NCBI RefSeq assembly: GCF_014839805.1
Contig: NC_051121.1
Location: forward strand, 3,703,116 to 3,767,115
DNA from: Manduca sexta
Taxonomy: Eukaryota; Arthropoda; Insecta; Lepidoptera; Sphingidae
Length of the DNA: 64,000 nucleotides
Direction of reading: 5' to 3'
The translations under genes and the position numbers were made by a program. The notes under the pieces were generated by a model. That model had not been told where the DNA came from and did not search any database. It was given only the letters and a program-made list of their open reading frames with translations. Shown here in pieces: positions 55,143 to 64,000 of the stretch (position 1 is the stretch's first letter; every line of letters starts with the position of its first letter).

Positions 55143-55235
55143 GAAGATAGATTTATGAAAGAAGTTGGGAAATATTAATTGTTAAATATTCAGACTACGG
55201 TTCTAGTACTCAGTAGGCTATGTTTTAGTTTTGTA

Positions 55236-55486
55236 GGAATAGATAGCTAGTTGGAAGTGGATGGGACTGCCGAGACGAATGAGGGTTCAAAAGCCCGAGG
55301 GTCACGTATTTCTATTCTTTGTGAACGAACGTTTGTGTAACGATGAAGGAAACCTGCATATCTGGGAAGTTCTTCCTAAGAATTTGAAGATTGCTTATCC
55401 GCATTAGGTCAGCGTGGTGGACTAAGGCCTTATCCCTTTCAGTAATAGAGAAGACCTGTGCCCACCAGTGGGTTGATATTATTATT
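55236..55486 (+). repeat. family B SINE, full length but divergent
   Basis: Head AGCTAGTTGGAAGTGG, GACTGCCGAGACGAATG, damaged box B GGGTTCAAAAGCC, body with deletions, CAGCGTGGTGGACTAAGG, tail GGGTTGATATTATTATT. Confidence 0.7.
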
Positions 55487-56260
55487 TAGCCAATTATAAA
55501 CAATTTTTTTCATGTGTCACTTGTAAATAAGTAGTTCACACGTCAAAACAGTAATATAAATACATTGTCTTCATAATAAACTCAAAGTATTTCGAAATCG
55601 CATGGCGAAAAGAGGATGTCCTAGTTGCAACTATGTCTACTACTAAAAAACGTGATGTGCCTCGTTTTTTGTATTCATAATAAATATATTCATAATTACG
55701 CCATCTTGCGGCACTTACTTGAATTACCTTTTCTCGTCTGCTGTTTTATATTAACTGTGGCTTTACAATTTACGTATATTGCTTACTGGGGCAGAAGTCT
55801 CTTAATGTAAATCCAGATAAAGCGACCTTACAAAAATACGATGTTGCTTGCTGAATACTAATGTTTATTAGTGATGTGCTATATCGATATTTTATGATCT
55901 TGGCAGCGCACTGCGGTTGTGAGACATAGGGTTGCCTCACGTAGGTACGATATCGATATGATGTTAAAGTTCATTAATCCGAGAATGTATCAAAATTTGT
56001 ATCTATACATATAAAACGCTCACTCTGATTGGTCCAGATTTCGAACGATTCGATTATAATCTATACAAAGATCGATCGACTGCGACTGGGCTCGTTTATT
56101 GATTTCGACCATAAATCGGTTAGTCAGGGTTTATAATCAGGCCACGATCAAAGTGATGGGTGATGTTAATGTTTTTTTATGTTATTTTAATTCTATAACG
56201 TGATTTTTTATTCTAAAACAAAATTAATATAATAATTACCAATAAATATTTACATCTAGA
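55487..56260. other. no recognised gene
   Basis: Includes CTCTGATTGGTCC near 56034, similar to GCTCTGATTGGTC at 37.66 kb. Both may come from an old repeat. Confidence 0.35.
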
Positions 56261-56466
56261 TCTATTACGATTTAAATATGTAAAAGGTCAAGAGTTTGTT
56301 TGCTTGTTTGAATGCGTTCATCTAGGGAACAACTAAGCCGAATTAGATATTTTATTTACTAACAGGAAGCTGTATCATGCCTGAGTGCTATAGGCTTCTT
56401 TGAACCCCGACAAATATTTATCCCGAAAAACTTTTTTCACGCAGGCGGAGTACAGGCAAAAGCTAG
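56261..56466 (+). mobile_element. short complete non-autonomous Helitron, 206 bp
   Basis: A|TCTATTACGATTTAAATATG at the 5' end, AAGAGTTTGTTTGCTTG, then TTTATCCCGAAAAACTTTTT and CAGGCGGAGTACAGGC, with the end AAAAGCTAG|T (CTAG 56463-56466). The flanking A and T are as expected for Helitron insertion between A and T. No duplication, no coding. Confidence 0.7.
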
Positions 56467-57439
56467 TAAGCCATAATAGTCCAAGCCGTTGGCACACAAT
56501 CGAACACGTAATATTAAAATTTGCGAATTGAAATAAAATACTTATATCGATAAATCACTCTATCGAGTACCACGGAAACGCGAATCGATATGGCGTGCTA
56601 TCAATCATCCGAGATTATGATGTAATTCGAGAAAGGCAATAAGTGGATTCCCAAATTGTTTGTCTTTGAAGGCTTTTAGATGATTTGCAAGTTCAAACAA
56701 TCTTTGTTGGTGTTTACACTTTTAATTCTTTTGACTTCCTTCTTGTTTTTATTTTTGTATTAAAATTTGACTTTTCTTTCGATTATGTTACTGCGTGTTG
56801 CGCGCGGTTCCACCCACGTAAATCCTTTTTCCAAAGCAAAGGTCCCACTATGTACTCTACCGGGATAAAATGTAGCTTATATGTTAATCCAGGACATGGT
56901 ATATCGCTGTGCAAAATTGTATCCGACAAACATCCTAACCAACTTGGTTGAGGACTTCTAAATTGATCACGAATCAATCGACAGCACAATACGCACTAAT
57001 CGAAAGTATACCTTTGCCGATATTGTGAAATAACGACGAGTATTCCATTTTTAAAATTGCTTTTGTAAATTTTATTGATTGAAAAATAAAACGATTTTCG
57101 ATACTTTCACTCTTCAATTCGAATGATTCAATATTTTTACTATAAGTTTTTTGTTAAGAAATGTATACTATAAATATTTTTTGTTTGTTTGGAATTTCTT
57201 TAGGAAATAATATATAACGGAAGGTATGGTGCATGTTCGTCGTCGTCCTCCATATTTTGTTACTACTAAATCGTGGGCGTATGTATATTTTGGGGGATAT
57301 TTCGGATGACAATAACCGAAGTCGGGTATCAGTAGTTGTAGTTTTTGTCCCAAAATAATAATAATTCCAACAACACAAACTACTACGGAACGCGAGACAG
57401 TCTCTACGCACCCATAGCACTAGTCTCCAATAATATTAT
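56467..57439. other. no recognised gene
   Basis: Frames at 56685-56951 (+), 56783-56989 (-) and 57154-57420 (-) show no domain. The two minus frames near 57.2 kb overlap in different phases. Confidence 0.35.
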
Positions 57440-57530
57440 TCGATCTAAACTCTTCATCTAAACTTCTTGATCTAACTTCTATCTGAAATCTGAATCTAAC
57501 TTTTTGATCTAAACCTCTTGAATTGCAAAT
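57440..57530. repeat. degenerate minisatellite, unit about GATCTAAACTTCTT
   Basis: About six irregular repeats of CGATCTAAACTCTT / CATCTAAACTTCTT / GATCTAACTTCTAT type over 90 bp. Confidence 0.5.
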
Positions 57531-57548
57531 TTTTCATAGGCTTGTCAT

Positions 57549-57659
57549 TCTCTTTGACTTATAGCTTTCTGGCCTTCTTGATGTCGTCTGACATCCTCAT
57601 TGCGCTGTGTAGCGAAGATTCTGTCGAACGCCATAAGACGACGTTGGCCTTCCATTTAA
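57549..57659 (-). other. short charged open frame, unrecognised
   Basis: From ATG at 57659 the minus strand encodes 36 residues (MEGQRRLMAFDRIF...NEDVRRHQEGQKAISQRE) before TGA. A stop lies directly upstream of the ATG. The composition suggests a helical coil, reminiscent of C-terminal tails of some Myb/SANT-like element proteins, but this is only an impression. Confidence 0.15.
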
Positions 57660-58109
57660 AAAATCAACTTGACGACATATAGAATAACGCAATAACACAA
57701 CAATCAACCCAGAAAAATGTACAACACCAATTTGATTACCAGACGCGAACAAAACCGCGAGCGCAAGTTAATCTTGCAATATATCTCAGTTCCATACCAC
57801 TATAATGGCCTCGCGTGATGCATTATTTGAATCATATGCACAATACATATGTATTACGTACGACGGTTGCAATTATGTACCCACGAGACGAGGTCGCTGA
57901 CTCACGCGCATGCCAACGGCCGATGGTACTATCATTTATGACCCGGTTCCGAGTTCTTTTTAAATGTAATGACATCTTTTCGAGACTAAAGCGTTGCGCA
58001 GACGCTGTGGACTAAGTAGTCTAAGCTCGGTGCGCAAACGTCACAGTATTATGAATCTAGTAGTTGAAATTAGTAAAGGAAAGCGACATACATACTTGTC
58101 ATCTTATTT
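57660..58109. other. no recognised gene
   Basis: Somewhat CpG-richer than average at 57.86-58.05 kb. The frame at 57815-58015 is not recognised. Confidence 0.3.
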
Positions 58110-58190
58110 TACATTATTATTTTCTCTCGAAGTTTCAAAGACTGCAACCTTCATGGTCACGAAGAAGGGGGGGGGGGATAATAATATAAA
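58110..58190 (+). repeat. family K repeat fragment
   Basis: CGAAGTTTCAAAGACTGCAA, CCTTCATGGTCACGAAG, then a run of about ten G. It matches TTTCGAAGACTGCAGCC at 58.76 kb. Confidence 0.5.
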
Positions 58191-58719
58191 AAAACCGCAA
58201 AATAGTTTTATTTCAAAATAATTATTTTATTGATATAAAATTGGTGCTTTAAAAGAGTACATGCATTCCCATATTTACAAAGTTATAAACCAAAAGCTAA
58301 AACACCGTTAAACTTTAAAGCTCCGGTGACAAAGTTACCTATTAAAGGTAATAACGATGTTAATTTATCAGTATTCTACCGTAATCTCGTCGAAAAGTTT
58401 CATAATTACATGGTTTTAATAATTAGCAGGCTCGGTCACCGTAGGCCCTTGTATTTGTAATGACAATTCTGAATATAAATTCCTTATTAATTATTCATTA
58501 CTATATCTTAAATTCCAAAAACTTTGGAAACTAAGTTGAAAACTTGCTGACAATTATATGACCTAAGACCTTGAAACACAAAGACAATTTAAATTTACCG
58601 TTTTAAAAAATCTTACTGACTGTTTGACTAATAGAGAATTCAAAAGCCAGATTCGTGGCAAAATAAAAAAAAAAAAACAAGAAGACACATCCATAATTAA
58701 ACTATTTTTCGGATTTTAC
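58191..58719. other. no recognised feature
   Basis: AT-rich, non-coding, between two family K fragments. Confidence 0.35.
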
Positions 58720-58850
58720 TGCGGTTTTTATAGTTTTCGTTTCGGTTTTTATATTGACGTTTCGAAGACTGCAGCCTTTGTGATCACGAAGGGGACGGGG
58801 GGGATTTTAATGTCAAACATTCGCGTAAACATAAGAAATCATTAAGATGA
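58720..58850 (+). repeat. family K repeat, longest copy
   Basis: GACGTTTCGAAGACTGCAGC, TTTGTGATCACGAAGGGG, ACGGGGGGGATTTTAATG, AACATTCGCGTAAACATAAG. I recall this type of sequence from the 3' regions of lepidopteran LINEs. Confidence 0.5.
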
Positions 58851-59384
58851 GACATCGTCGAATTATACGCGAATTCCTAAATCACTAGCATATTCTTATA
58901 AATCCATGGAACAGAAAATTCAACGCACCATTTACCATTTGAAATCGAACATCTAAATGGATTGGATGATTTAATTCAGTCCAATCAAATCTCTGTTGAC
59001 TGACAATCTTGCATGTTGGACCAGTATTTTGCCAAATATATTCCTCTAAATTCCCTAGGTACTTACGATTATTAAAACCGGGTTATCAAAAGCGCGCAGA
59101 TAATTCGATAACGTGTATCAGTAAAAGCTGTCAGCCCGCTGTCAGTACGGCTTGATGATAAACTCGTTATGAAAGCGCTATACCAAAGGGTACTACTAAT
59201 ACCCAGGTAATTGAATGGGGGTTAAGTTTATTATCAGTTGAACCGGTAAAAGCGGTCAAAACTACTCTGTAATATGTATGTTAAATTTTGTATATTTTGT
59301 AGACTATAGAAAAATAAACTTAAGTAAACACTATCAAAATTAATAGCATAAAGGGATAATTATTTTTCAAATATTGCGGCCGGT
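58851..59384. other. no recognised feature
   Basis: Non-coding. Several CG-containing words around 59.1-59.2 kb but no frame or repeat similarity. Confidence 0.35.
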
Positions 59385-59470
59385 GCAGCAATATCTTGGA
59401 GTATCTCGCTATCTCTGTCTTACGTGCGCACTACAATCTCAGTGATGTCACGGATGAATTCAGGTATGTC
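59385..59470 (+). repeat. dispersed repeat M, copy 3
   Basis: TATCTCGCTATCTCTGTCTT, ACGTGCGCACTACAATC and GTGATGTCACGG (the CRE palindrome with one change, 59443-59450). Confidence 0.45.
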
Positions 59471-59709
59471 TTCTCTTTAACAGATCCTTTTACACTTACT
59501 GTTTTTCCTAACGCCTTTAAAATTTATTAATTGATAGGGTGCTCATGTTTACAGATTTTTCGACCGTTATTTTAATTATTAAATTAACTGTTGACCCTTT
59601 AGTGCACAGCGATATACATACATGAACTTTACATCAAAGGAGTTTATTTATGTTTGTGTAAATACAATTAACGCAACACAACACAATCTTCAATCAGTAA
59701 TGGTAATGT

Positions 59710-59800
59710 ATCAGATTTAACGGAGACTTCGCGTGTTCAATTCCCGCTTTGGAATTAATGTACCTATATGTGGTTTGCAAATATTTGTTCTGGATTGGCG
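59710..59800 (+). repeat. tRNA-derived SINE head fragment
   Basis: Box B TGTTCAATTCC (59734-59744) is followed by CGCTTTGGAATTAATG and GTTTGCAAATATTTGTTCTG, a SINE-like arrangement different from families B and H. Not a tRNA gene. Confidence 0.35.
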
Positions 59801-59865
59801 TCGGAGCTAAATTAAATAGCTCTACTTCTTGTAGACCGCGTGACGTTCGATTCTACATACATATT

Positions 59866-59980
59866 TAGTGGCTTAGCGCTTCGTCTCCCAAACAGACCCA
59901 ATGTGGATTGGTAGTCAATAGAATTCTTAGGTATGTAGATTCCCTCACGTTTTCCTTCAACGTTAAACCAAATAATTAAT
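59866..59980 (-). repeat. family B SINE, middle fragment
   Basis: Antisense: TTAGTGGCTTAGCGCTTCG, AATGTGGATTGGTAGTC, CCCTCACGTTTTCCTTCAAC. Head and tail are missing. Confidence 0.5.
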
Positions 59981-60584
59981 AAAAAGTAAATATATGCTAA
60001 TCTTGAATTAACTTTAGCTTGCATCTACACAAAGCAATTCCTTTCACAAACCACTCAACGCGCACAGCTATAATTCTTAATACAAATAAACTTTTTATTA
60101 CAAACGCAATGCATACATATAAAAGCAGTAAAACTCTTCCAAAATAATTATGAGGAAATGTATCATGTTAAAAACCGCGTGGCCATCCCGGTCGCACTAA
60201 TTAAGACCGCGAAACACGTTAAAAGATAGTAAAAGCGGTATAAAATCGAGTGCGCGTATAACGAGGTCGGCTTACACAATGTTGCTTGTGAACGAATGAA
60301 ATTCCATTCATTCTTCATTCATTCGTCGAAAGCGAAAGTTCGTTATGTCGCGTCTTACAATTTGGTGAATATTATAATTATTTTCGTGAGTGGCAGATGT
60401 TTTAATTAATTCATAACGCGTCATTAATTTTGCGCGACCAATTAATTTATTTAAATTATTCTCATATGAATAAGTTTTTAAATAATTAGGACCATTCTTA
60501 AGAACAGCAGTAGGATTATTATATAAATTGATATTTTTTTTTTTAATCTGTTGCCTTTTATGCGCCACAGTGAATGATACGGAC
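59981..60584. other. no recognised gene
   Basis: ATTCATTC-type direct repeats near 60296-60325. The 95-codon minus frame at 60308-60595 has no known motif. Confidence 0.35.
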
Positions 60585-61300
60585 GTGACGAGCAACTTAG
60601 AGTCGCAACAGTTGTGGAAGGATCGCGCTTCTCGAAGCGTGTTCTGCTGTCTGTGTCATGGTGAATGCTCTGAGGAATTGGTCAATTTGATCCCCTTCAC
60701 TGCTTTCCTCAGCAGAACCACGCGTGCTAGTATACCAAGCCACAGCTTGATAGTTTTTTTTTTAAATACAGACCCCGCAGTCAACACTGAGGGAACCTGC
60801 GAACGGTATGCTGGTTCCTCCCGGCTTTGCGACTGCGGGGCCCTGGAAAGGAGAGAGGAAGAGGAGAAATAGGGGAGGAAAGAAGGGGAAGGAAGAGGAA
60901 GTAATAGGATGGGCGAAGTGAAGAGGAAAAGAAATGTTCGCGGGTTCCTCATAGGCCCCTATGTGTAATTACAACCACGGGTTATACACGCTTAACTGTG
61001 TACCTAGGGTCGCGACAAATGTCCCCCCGTGCATAAGCTTGATAGTTAAAACCATCACGGCGCGATCCCATAGGTTTGCTAACTCTTTGCCGCCCCCTCA
61101 ACCTTTGGAAAAGTTTGTCTGAGCGCTTGTTCCCTCCTTCCTGTAATCCTAGAGCGTGAAGAAGCATCTCAGTAGGCCGGCATGATTGTGTCGTATGGCC
61201 GTGAGATAGCCTGATGCCATTGAATACTTTATCTGGACGGGATAGCGATTACCATCATGTACAGTGCAGTGACTTTGCAGTGTCAGGAATAAAATAAATA
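60585..61300 (+). pseudogene. jockey/CR1-like LINE, RT C-terminus and 3' UTR
   Basis: Codons 60621-60752 read DRASRSVFCCLCHGECSEE, LVNLIPFTAFLSRTTRAS and IPSHSL. YHGECSEEL..LIP...F..RTTR...HSL is the characteristic tail of lepidopteran non-LTR reverse transcriptases of the jockey/CR1 kind. The frame then runs into a T run and non-coding DNA. A nested hairpin lies at 60773-60840, a purine-only tract at about 60845-60905, then a 3' UTR whose end (AGGCCGGCATGATTGTGTCG, GGATAGCGATTACCATCATG, CAGTGCAGTGAC) resembles the end of family C, and an A-rich tail at about 61289. 5'-truncated and not functional. Confidence 0.7.
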
Positions 61301-61337
61301 ATTACGCTGACAAGACAAACACAGATCAAAAATCTTA

Positions 61338-61687
61338 TCAAATATATAAAATTCTCGTGTCACAATGTTAGTCTCTAAAACTCCTCCGAAACGGTTAGAT
61401 CGATTCTCATGATTTTTTGTGTTTAATTGGTATGTCGGATAATCGGTCGAAAACTATATTAACCCTTAATTGATAAGGGTGTCGTACAAAAAAAAAATGC
61501 ATATATTTTTTTTTGTTTTATTTTTTTATGATTTGGCATTAAAAACATACAACCCTAAATTTGCACCCTTCTATCACCCTATTTTTTGGTCGCGATTTCA
61601 ATGTTTATATTTGTATTTATATACAAAAATATTTGCTACAACTAATATACATATTTATGGCAAAACAACGCTTGCCGGGTCAGCTAG
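61338..61687 (+). mobile_element. complete non-autonomous Helitron, 350 bp
   Basis: A|TCAAATATATAAAATTCTCG at the 5' end. GTCTCTAAAACTCCTCCG and CGGTTAGATCGATTCTCATG lie within. Near the 3' end a hairpin GGCAA/TTGCC (61659-61663 and 61672-61676) precedes CTAG|T (61684-61687) by 7 bases. TC start, hairpin, CTAG end and A/T flanks are all present. No coding: the two frames of 69-81 codons inside are by-products. Confidence 0.8.
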
Positions 61688-62299
61688 TAACCTTCTATTT
61701 TTCCTCATTTATTGATCGCTCCCACCAAAAACACCATAGAATGAAACGACCTCAGTTAATCAGTAATTAGTAAACAAGAACGGGTTTTGAAACAGTTCCA
61801 GACATAAACTTCCTTTAACAATACGTGAGTGTTATCAGTGATGCGGGTCATGTCTAGAGACCGTGAAGTTTAGAGTTCGATTAGTAAAATGTATTGCCGT
61901 ACTTTGTTTTAAATGTATTTGTCGTTAAGTTATTGACAAATCCCCAAAAGATGGATAGATAAAGTTGCTAATGCGTTGAAAGTTCTCATTAAGACATCAT
62001 AAGAGAGAAAGACAAAAGCCAAAGGAGAGGCACCATCAAAATAGTTAACAGTCAAGATCCTCAATAAGAGGGATTGACTCATAGTTAGGAAAATAAAAAA
62101 TTTCGCCATGTCGTATTAAAATATGGAGCTAATTTGTTGTACTGGCAACTTTAACTGTAAAATGAAAAAGCAAAAGTGGAGCTATGAAGACGCTTATTTT
62201 CCTGGTTAGACTTAACGTGAGTTATTACCTTAGCAAAATTTTCCTATGGTCCAGTAAACTATTTGAACATAAAACACGATTTTACCAACACTAAAAGCT
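61688..62299. other. no recognised feature
   Basis: Includes a possible SINE-head scrap near 61841-61883 (GTTTAGAGTTCGATTAG). Otherwise AT-rich and non-coding. Confidence 0.35.
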
Positions 62300-62420
62300 C
62301 GAGTTAATGCTTAAAACCACTGAACGGATTTGGATAGAATTTTGAAAACACAAAGCTTGCCTCGGATTATTGTATAGCGTACATTCCCCGGAAAAATACA
62401 CAGCGAGATTTCGGGAAATG
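62300..62420 (+). mobile_element. Helitron-like body fragment
   Basis: CCACTGAACGGATTTGGATAG, CCCCGGAAAAATACACAGCG, TTTCACGGGCGTAGAGCG. Both termini are degraded. Confidence 0.45.
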
Positions 62421-62516
62421 TATTTCACGGGCGTAGAGCGTTAACATGATATGAAGTGTTGATTCGACTCTGTGTCAATGACCTAAGCTTTACAAATATC
62501 CATAAAATCTCTAATT

Positions 62517-62696
62517 GCCTGTGGCAGTGGCAAAGGGTCGATACAACCCAATTCCTACCGGCTTCCATTTTTATACAATTTCTGTAGACTTTAATTATCA
62601 TCAGAACAATCTGCAAACATTATGCATATTGGGACGTATGTTATATTGGGTCGGGTTCCTTTTCCGAAAATTTCACCTTTCGCCACTGGCCTGTAG
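62517..62696 (+). mobile_element. hAT-like MITE, 164 bp, with 8-bp target duplication
   Basis: The element (62525-62688) starts CAGTGGCAAAGGG and ends CACCTTTCGCCACTG, giving inverted ends CAGTGGC(G)AAAGG. The flanks GCCTGTGG (62517-62524) and GCCTGTAG (62689-62696) are an 8-bp duplication with one change, as expected for hAT. No coding. Relatives at 36.71 and 46.07 kb. Confidence 0.75.
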
Positions 62697-62700
62697 TATA

Positions 62701-63040
62701 ATGTGGTAACATTGCCGCTCCACATTACGGTGACGTAAGGATGCGACAACAATCTTACACCATCGGCTGTAATGGCGATTTAATTGATAATCTTGTAATT
62801 ATCGGTTTATAAGGAAAATACGCGTTTTGAGAACGCTTCTACTGCTTTCTAGTTATATAATGTGACAGTGATTTATCATTTTTAGTAAACGGGTCATCTA
62901 AAAGTAAATTTAAAGTATTGTACATCACTAACCTGCAGTCTAAAAGAATTTTAAACGTATGTTAAGTCTTCCTGAACCACCGTGGTCATTAATGTCTAAC
63001 CTAAGCAATAAGTAGACTCTTAGTATGTAATACTAAATAT
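62701..63040. other. no recognised feature
   Basis: AT-rich, non-coding. Confidence 0.35.
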
Positions 63041-63240
63041 GACACGAAAGCCCGTGTCGTTCGATTGTGATTGGTCGAGAGACTATCACATGACTCAGGC
63101 GATGGTCTATCAGCCAATCAGAATTAGACGACAGTCATTCACGTCGTATTTTTCCCATTCTAGCTGGCAGGCCTGTGAACTAGTAAATTAATAGCATATA
63201 AGTATATGGGCCTTTTGATTTTAATTACAATTGTATCACT
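63041..63240 (+). promoter_or_regulatory. promoter-like stretch with two CCAAT boxes and a TATA box
   Basis: Inverted CCAAT (ATTGG 63070-63074), direct CCAAT (63114-63118) and TATAAG (63197-63202), with a TCACT initiator-like word at 63236. Upstream is GACACG/CGTGTC, a 6-bp hairpin. No exon can be followed to the window edge, so this may be coincidence or part of an old repeat. Confidence 0.2.
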
Positions 63241-64000
63241 CCAGACTAAAAACTATTTCAAGTTATAAATTATTTTGTGAACTGTAGACCAATTCCAATG
63301 TTACAAATAATAATTAATAATATTAAATATTTATTATAATTTTAGTTTACCATTACACCTATTTTCTAGGTTGTTGATATTCTATAATTCATTATATTAT
63401 TTTGATATTGTCATGAGGAGTAAATACTACTCCTTAAATCCTTCTATTAAGTGAATGGACAGGTATACTAAAACACCACATTAGTTATTAATGCTACGTT
63501 AAAATTAATATTATAAACATAAAACCATATTTATCGGTAATAGCTCTGGCACATTTACACAAAATATTGAAGAATGGAGAACGGATATCTAAATTACTTT
63601 AAGTGAAACACAAGGCCGGAGTTAACTGCTTGGATGGAATATTGGATATTAGGTGTATACTGCGACTTTGTTCTCGTTTACATTTATATTATTTGTAGAT
63701 GAAATTGTGTTTCCCATTGAATATTTTAAATCTGGGTGAAAGGACTTCTCTATTCTTACACAGGTATTCTAAAAAGATAAACGGTATGTTTGTTAATTGC
63801 TTTGTAGAGGCTAAATGTCATCTCGACTAGCTAGACGATCTATAGACCGATTCAAAAACATCAATCGTAAAACATTACTGTTGTATATTTTTCTCTTTTG
63901 AAGTCTGCAGGAAAATAGTTGTAAAAATATATAAAATTCCATCAAAGCTTATTCACAAAACATCAGAAAACTGCCACCCCATTTGAGGACTTGAAACCCT
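63241..64000. other. no recognised feature
   Basis: AT-rich to the end of the window. No open frame or repeat similarity. Confidence 0.4.

Noticed and set aside
60308..60595. 95-codon minus frame
   Set aside because: AT-driven, rich in Asn/Lys, no motif, antisense to the start of the LINE remains.

Overview
The window looks like nuclear DNA of a lepidopteran insect, more likely a butterfly than a moth. The grounds are the AT-rich base composition, many short interspersed elements of types I recall from butterfly genomes, several small Helitrons of the kind that begin TCTATA and end CTAGT, a DD37D (maT-type) mariner, and fragments of RTE-like and jockey/CR1-like LINEs. Family names rest on motifs I read directly and on memory, not on a database search.

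I find no host protein-coding gene that can be defended from start to stop. The one intact gene is the transposase of a complete mariner at about 50.7-52.0 kb, with matching inverted ends, a TA target duplication and the catalytic D-D-D triad at 37-residue spacing. Two other coding remnants are clear: the end of an RTE-like reverse-transcriptase reading frame (minus strand, 22.36-22.55 kb) and the end of a jockey/CR1-like one (plus strand, 60.6 kb).

Most of the rest is a mosaic of non-autonomous elements. I use letters for families compared within the window. A and C are SINE-like, have A-rich tails and share motifs at both ends. B and H are tRNA-derived SINEs with Pol III box B sequences. 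L is an unclassified repeat with two copies. M is a short repeat carrying cAMP-response-element-like palindromes. K is a LINE 3'-UTR-like repeat. Added to these are a pair of foldback elements (4.1 and 20.7 kb), several inverted-repeat MITEs (4.5, 15.0, 17.1, 19.8, 29.8, 46.1 and 62.5 kb) and Helitrons (for example 42.0, 52.3, 54.3, 56.3 and 61.3 kb).

Layout: 0-9.8 kb is repeat-dense. 9.8-15 kb is poorer in repeats and holds the best candidate host promoter, a CpG-rich stretch at 11.9-12.7 kb with a TATA-like box, a 16-bp palindrome centred on AACCGGTT and a strong minus-strand splice donor. 15-36 kb alternates SINEs, MITEs and empty AT-rich DNA. 36-50.7 kb is similar but sparser. 50.7-63 kb is again dense, with the mariner, Helitrons and LINE remains. 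The window reads as an intergenic region or a very long intron. A few weak exon-like segments (521-603 with flanks, 17.3 kb, 18.6 kb, 38.85 kb) are listed at low confidence.
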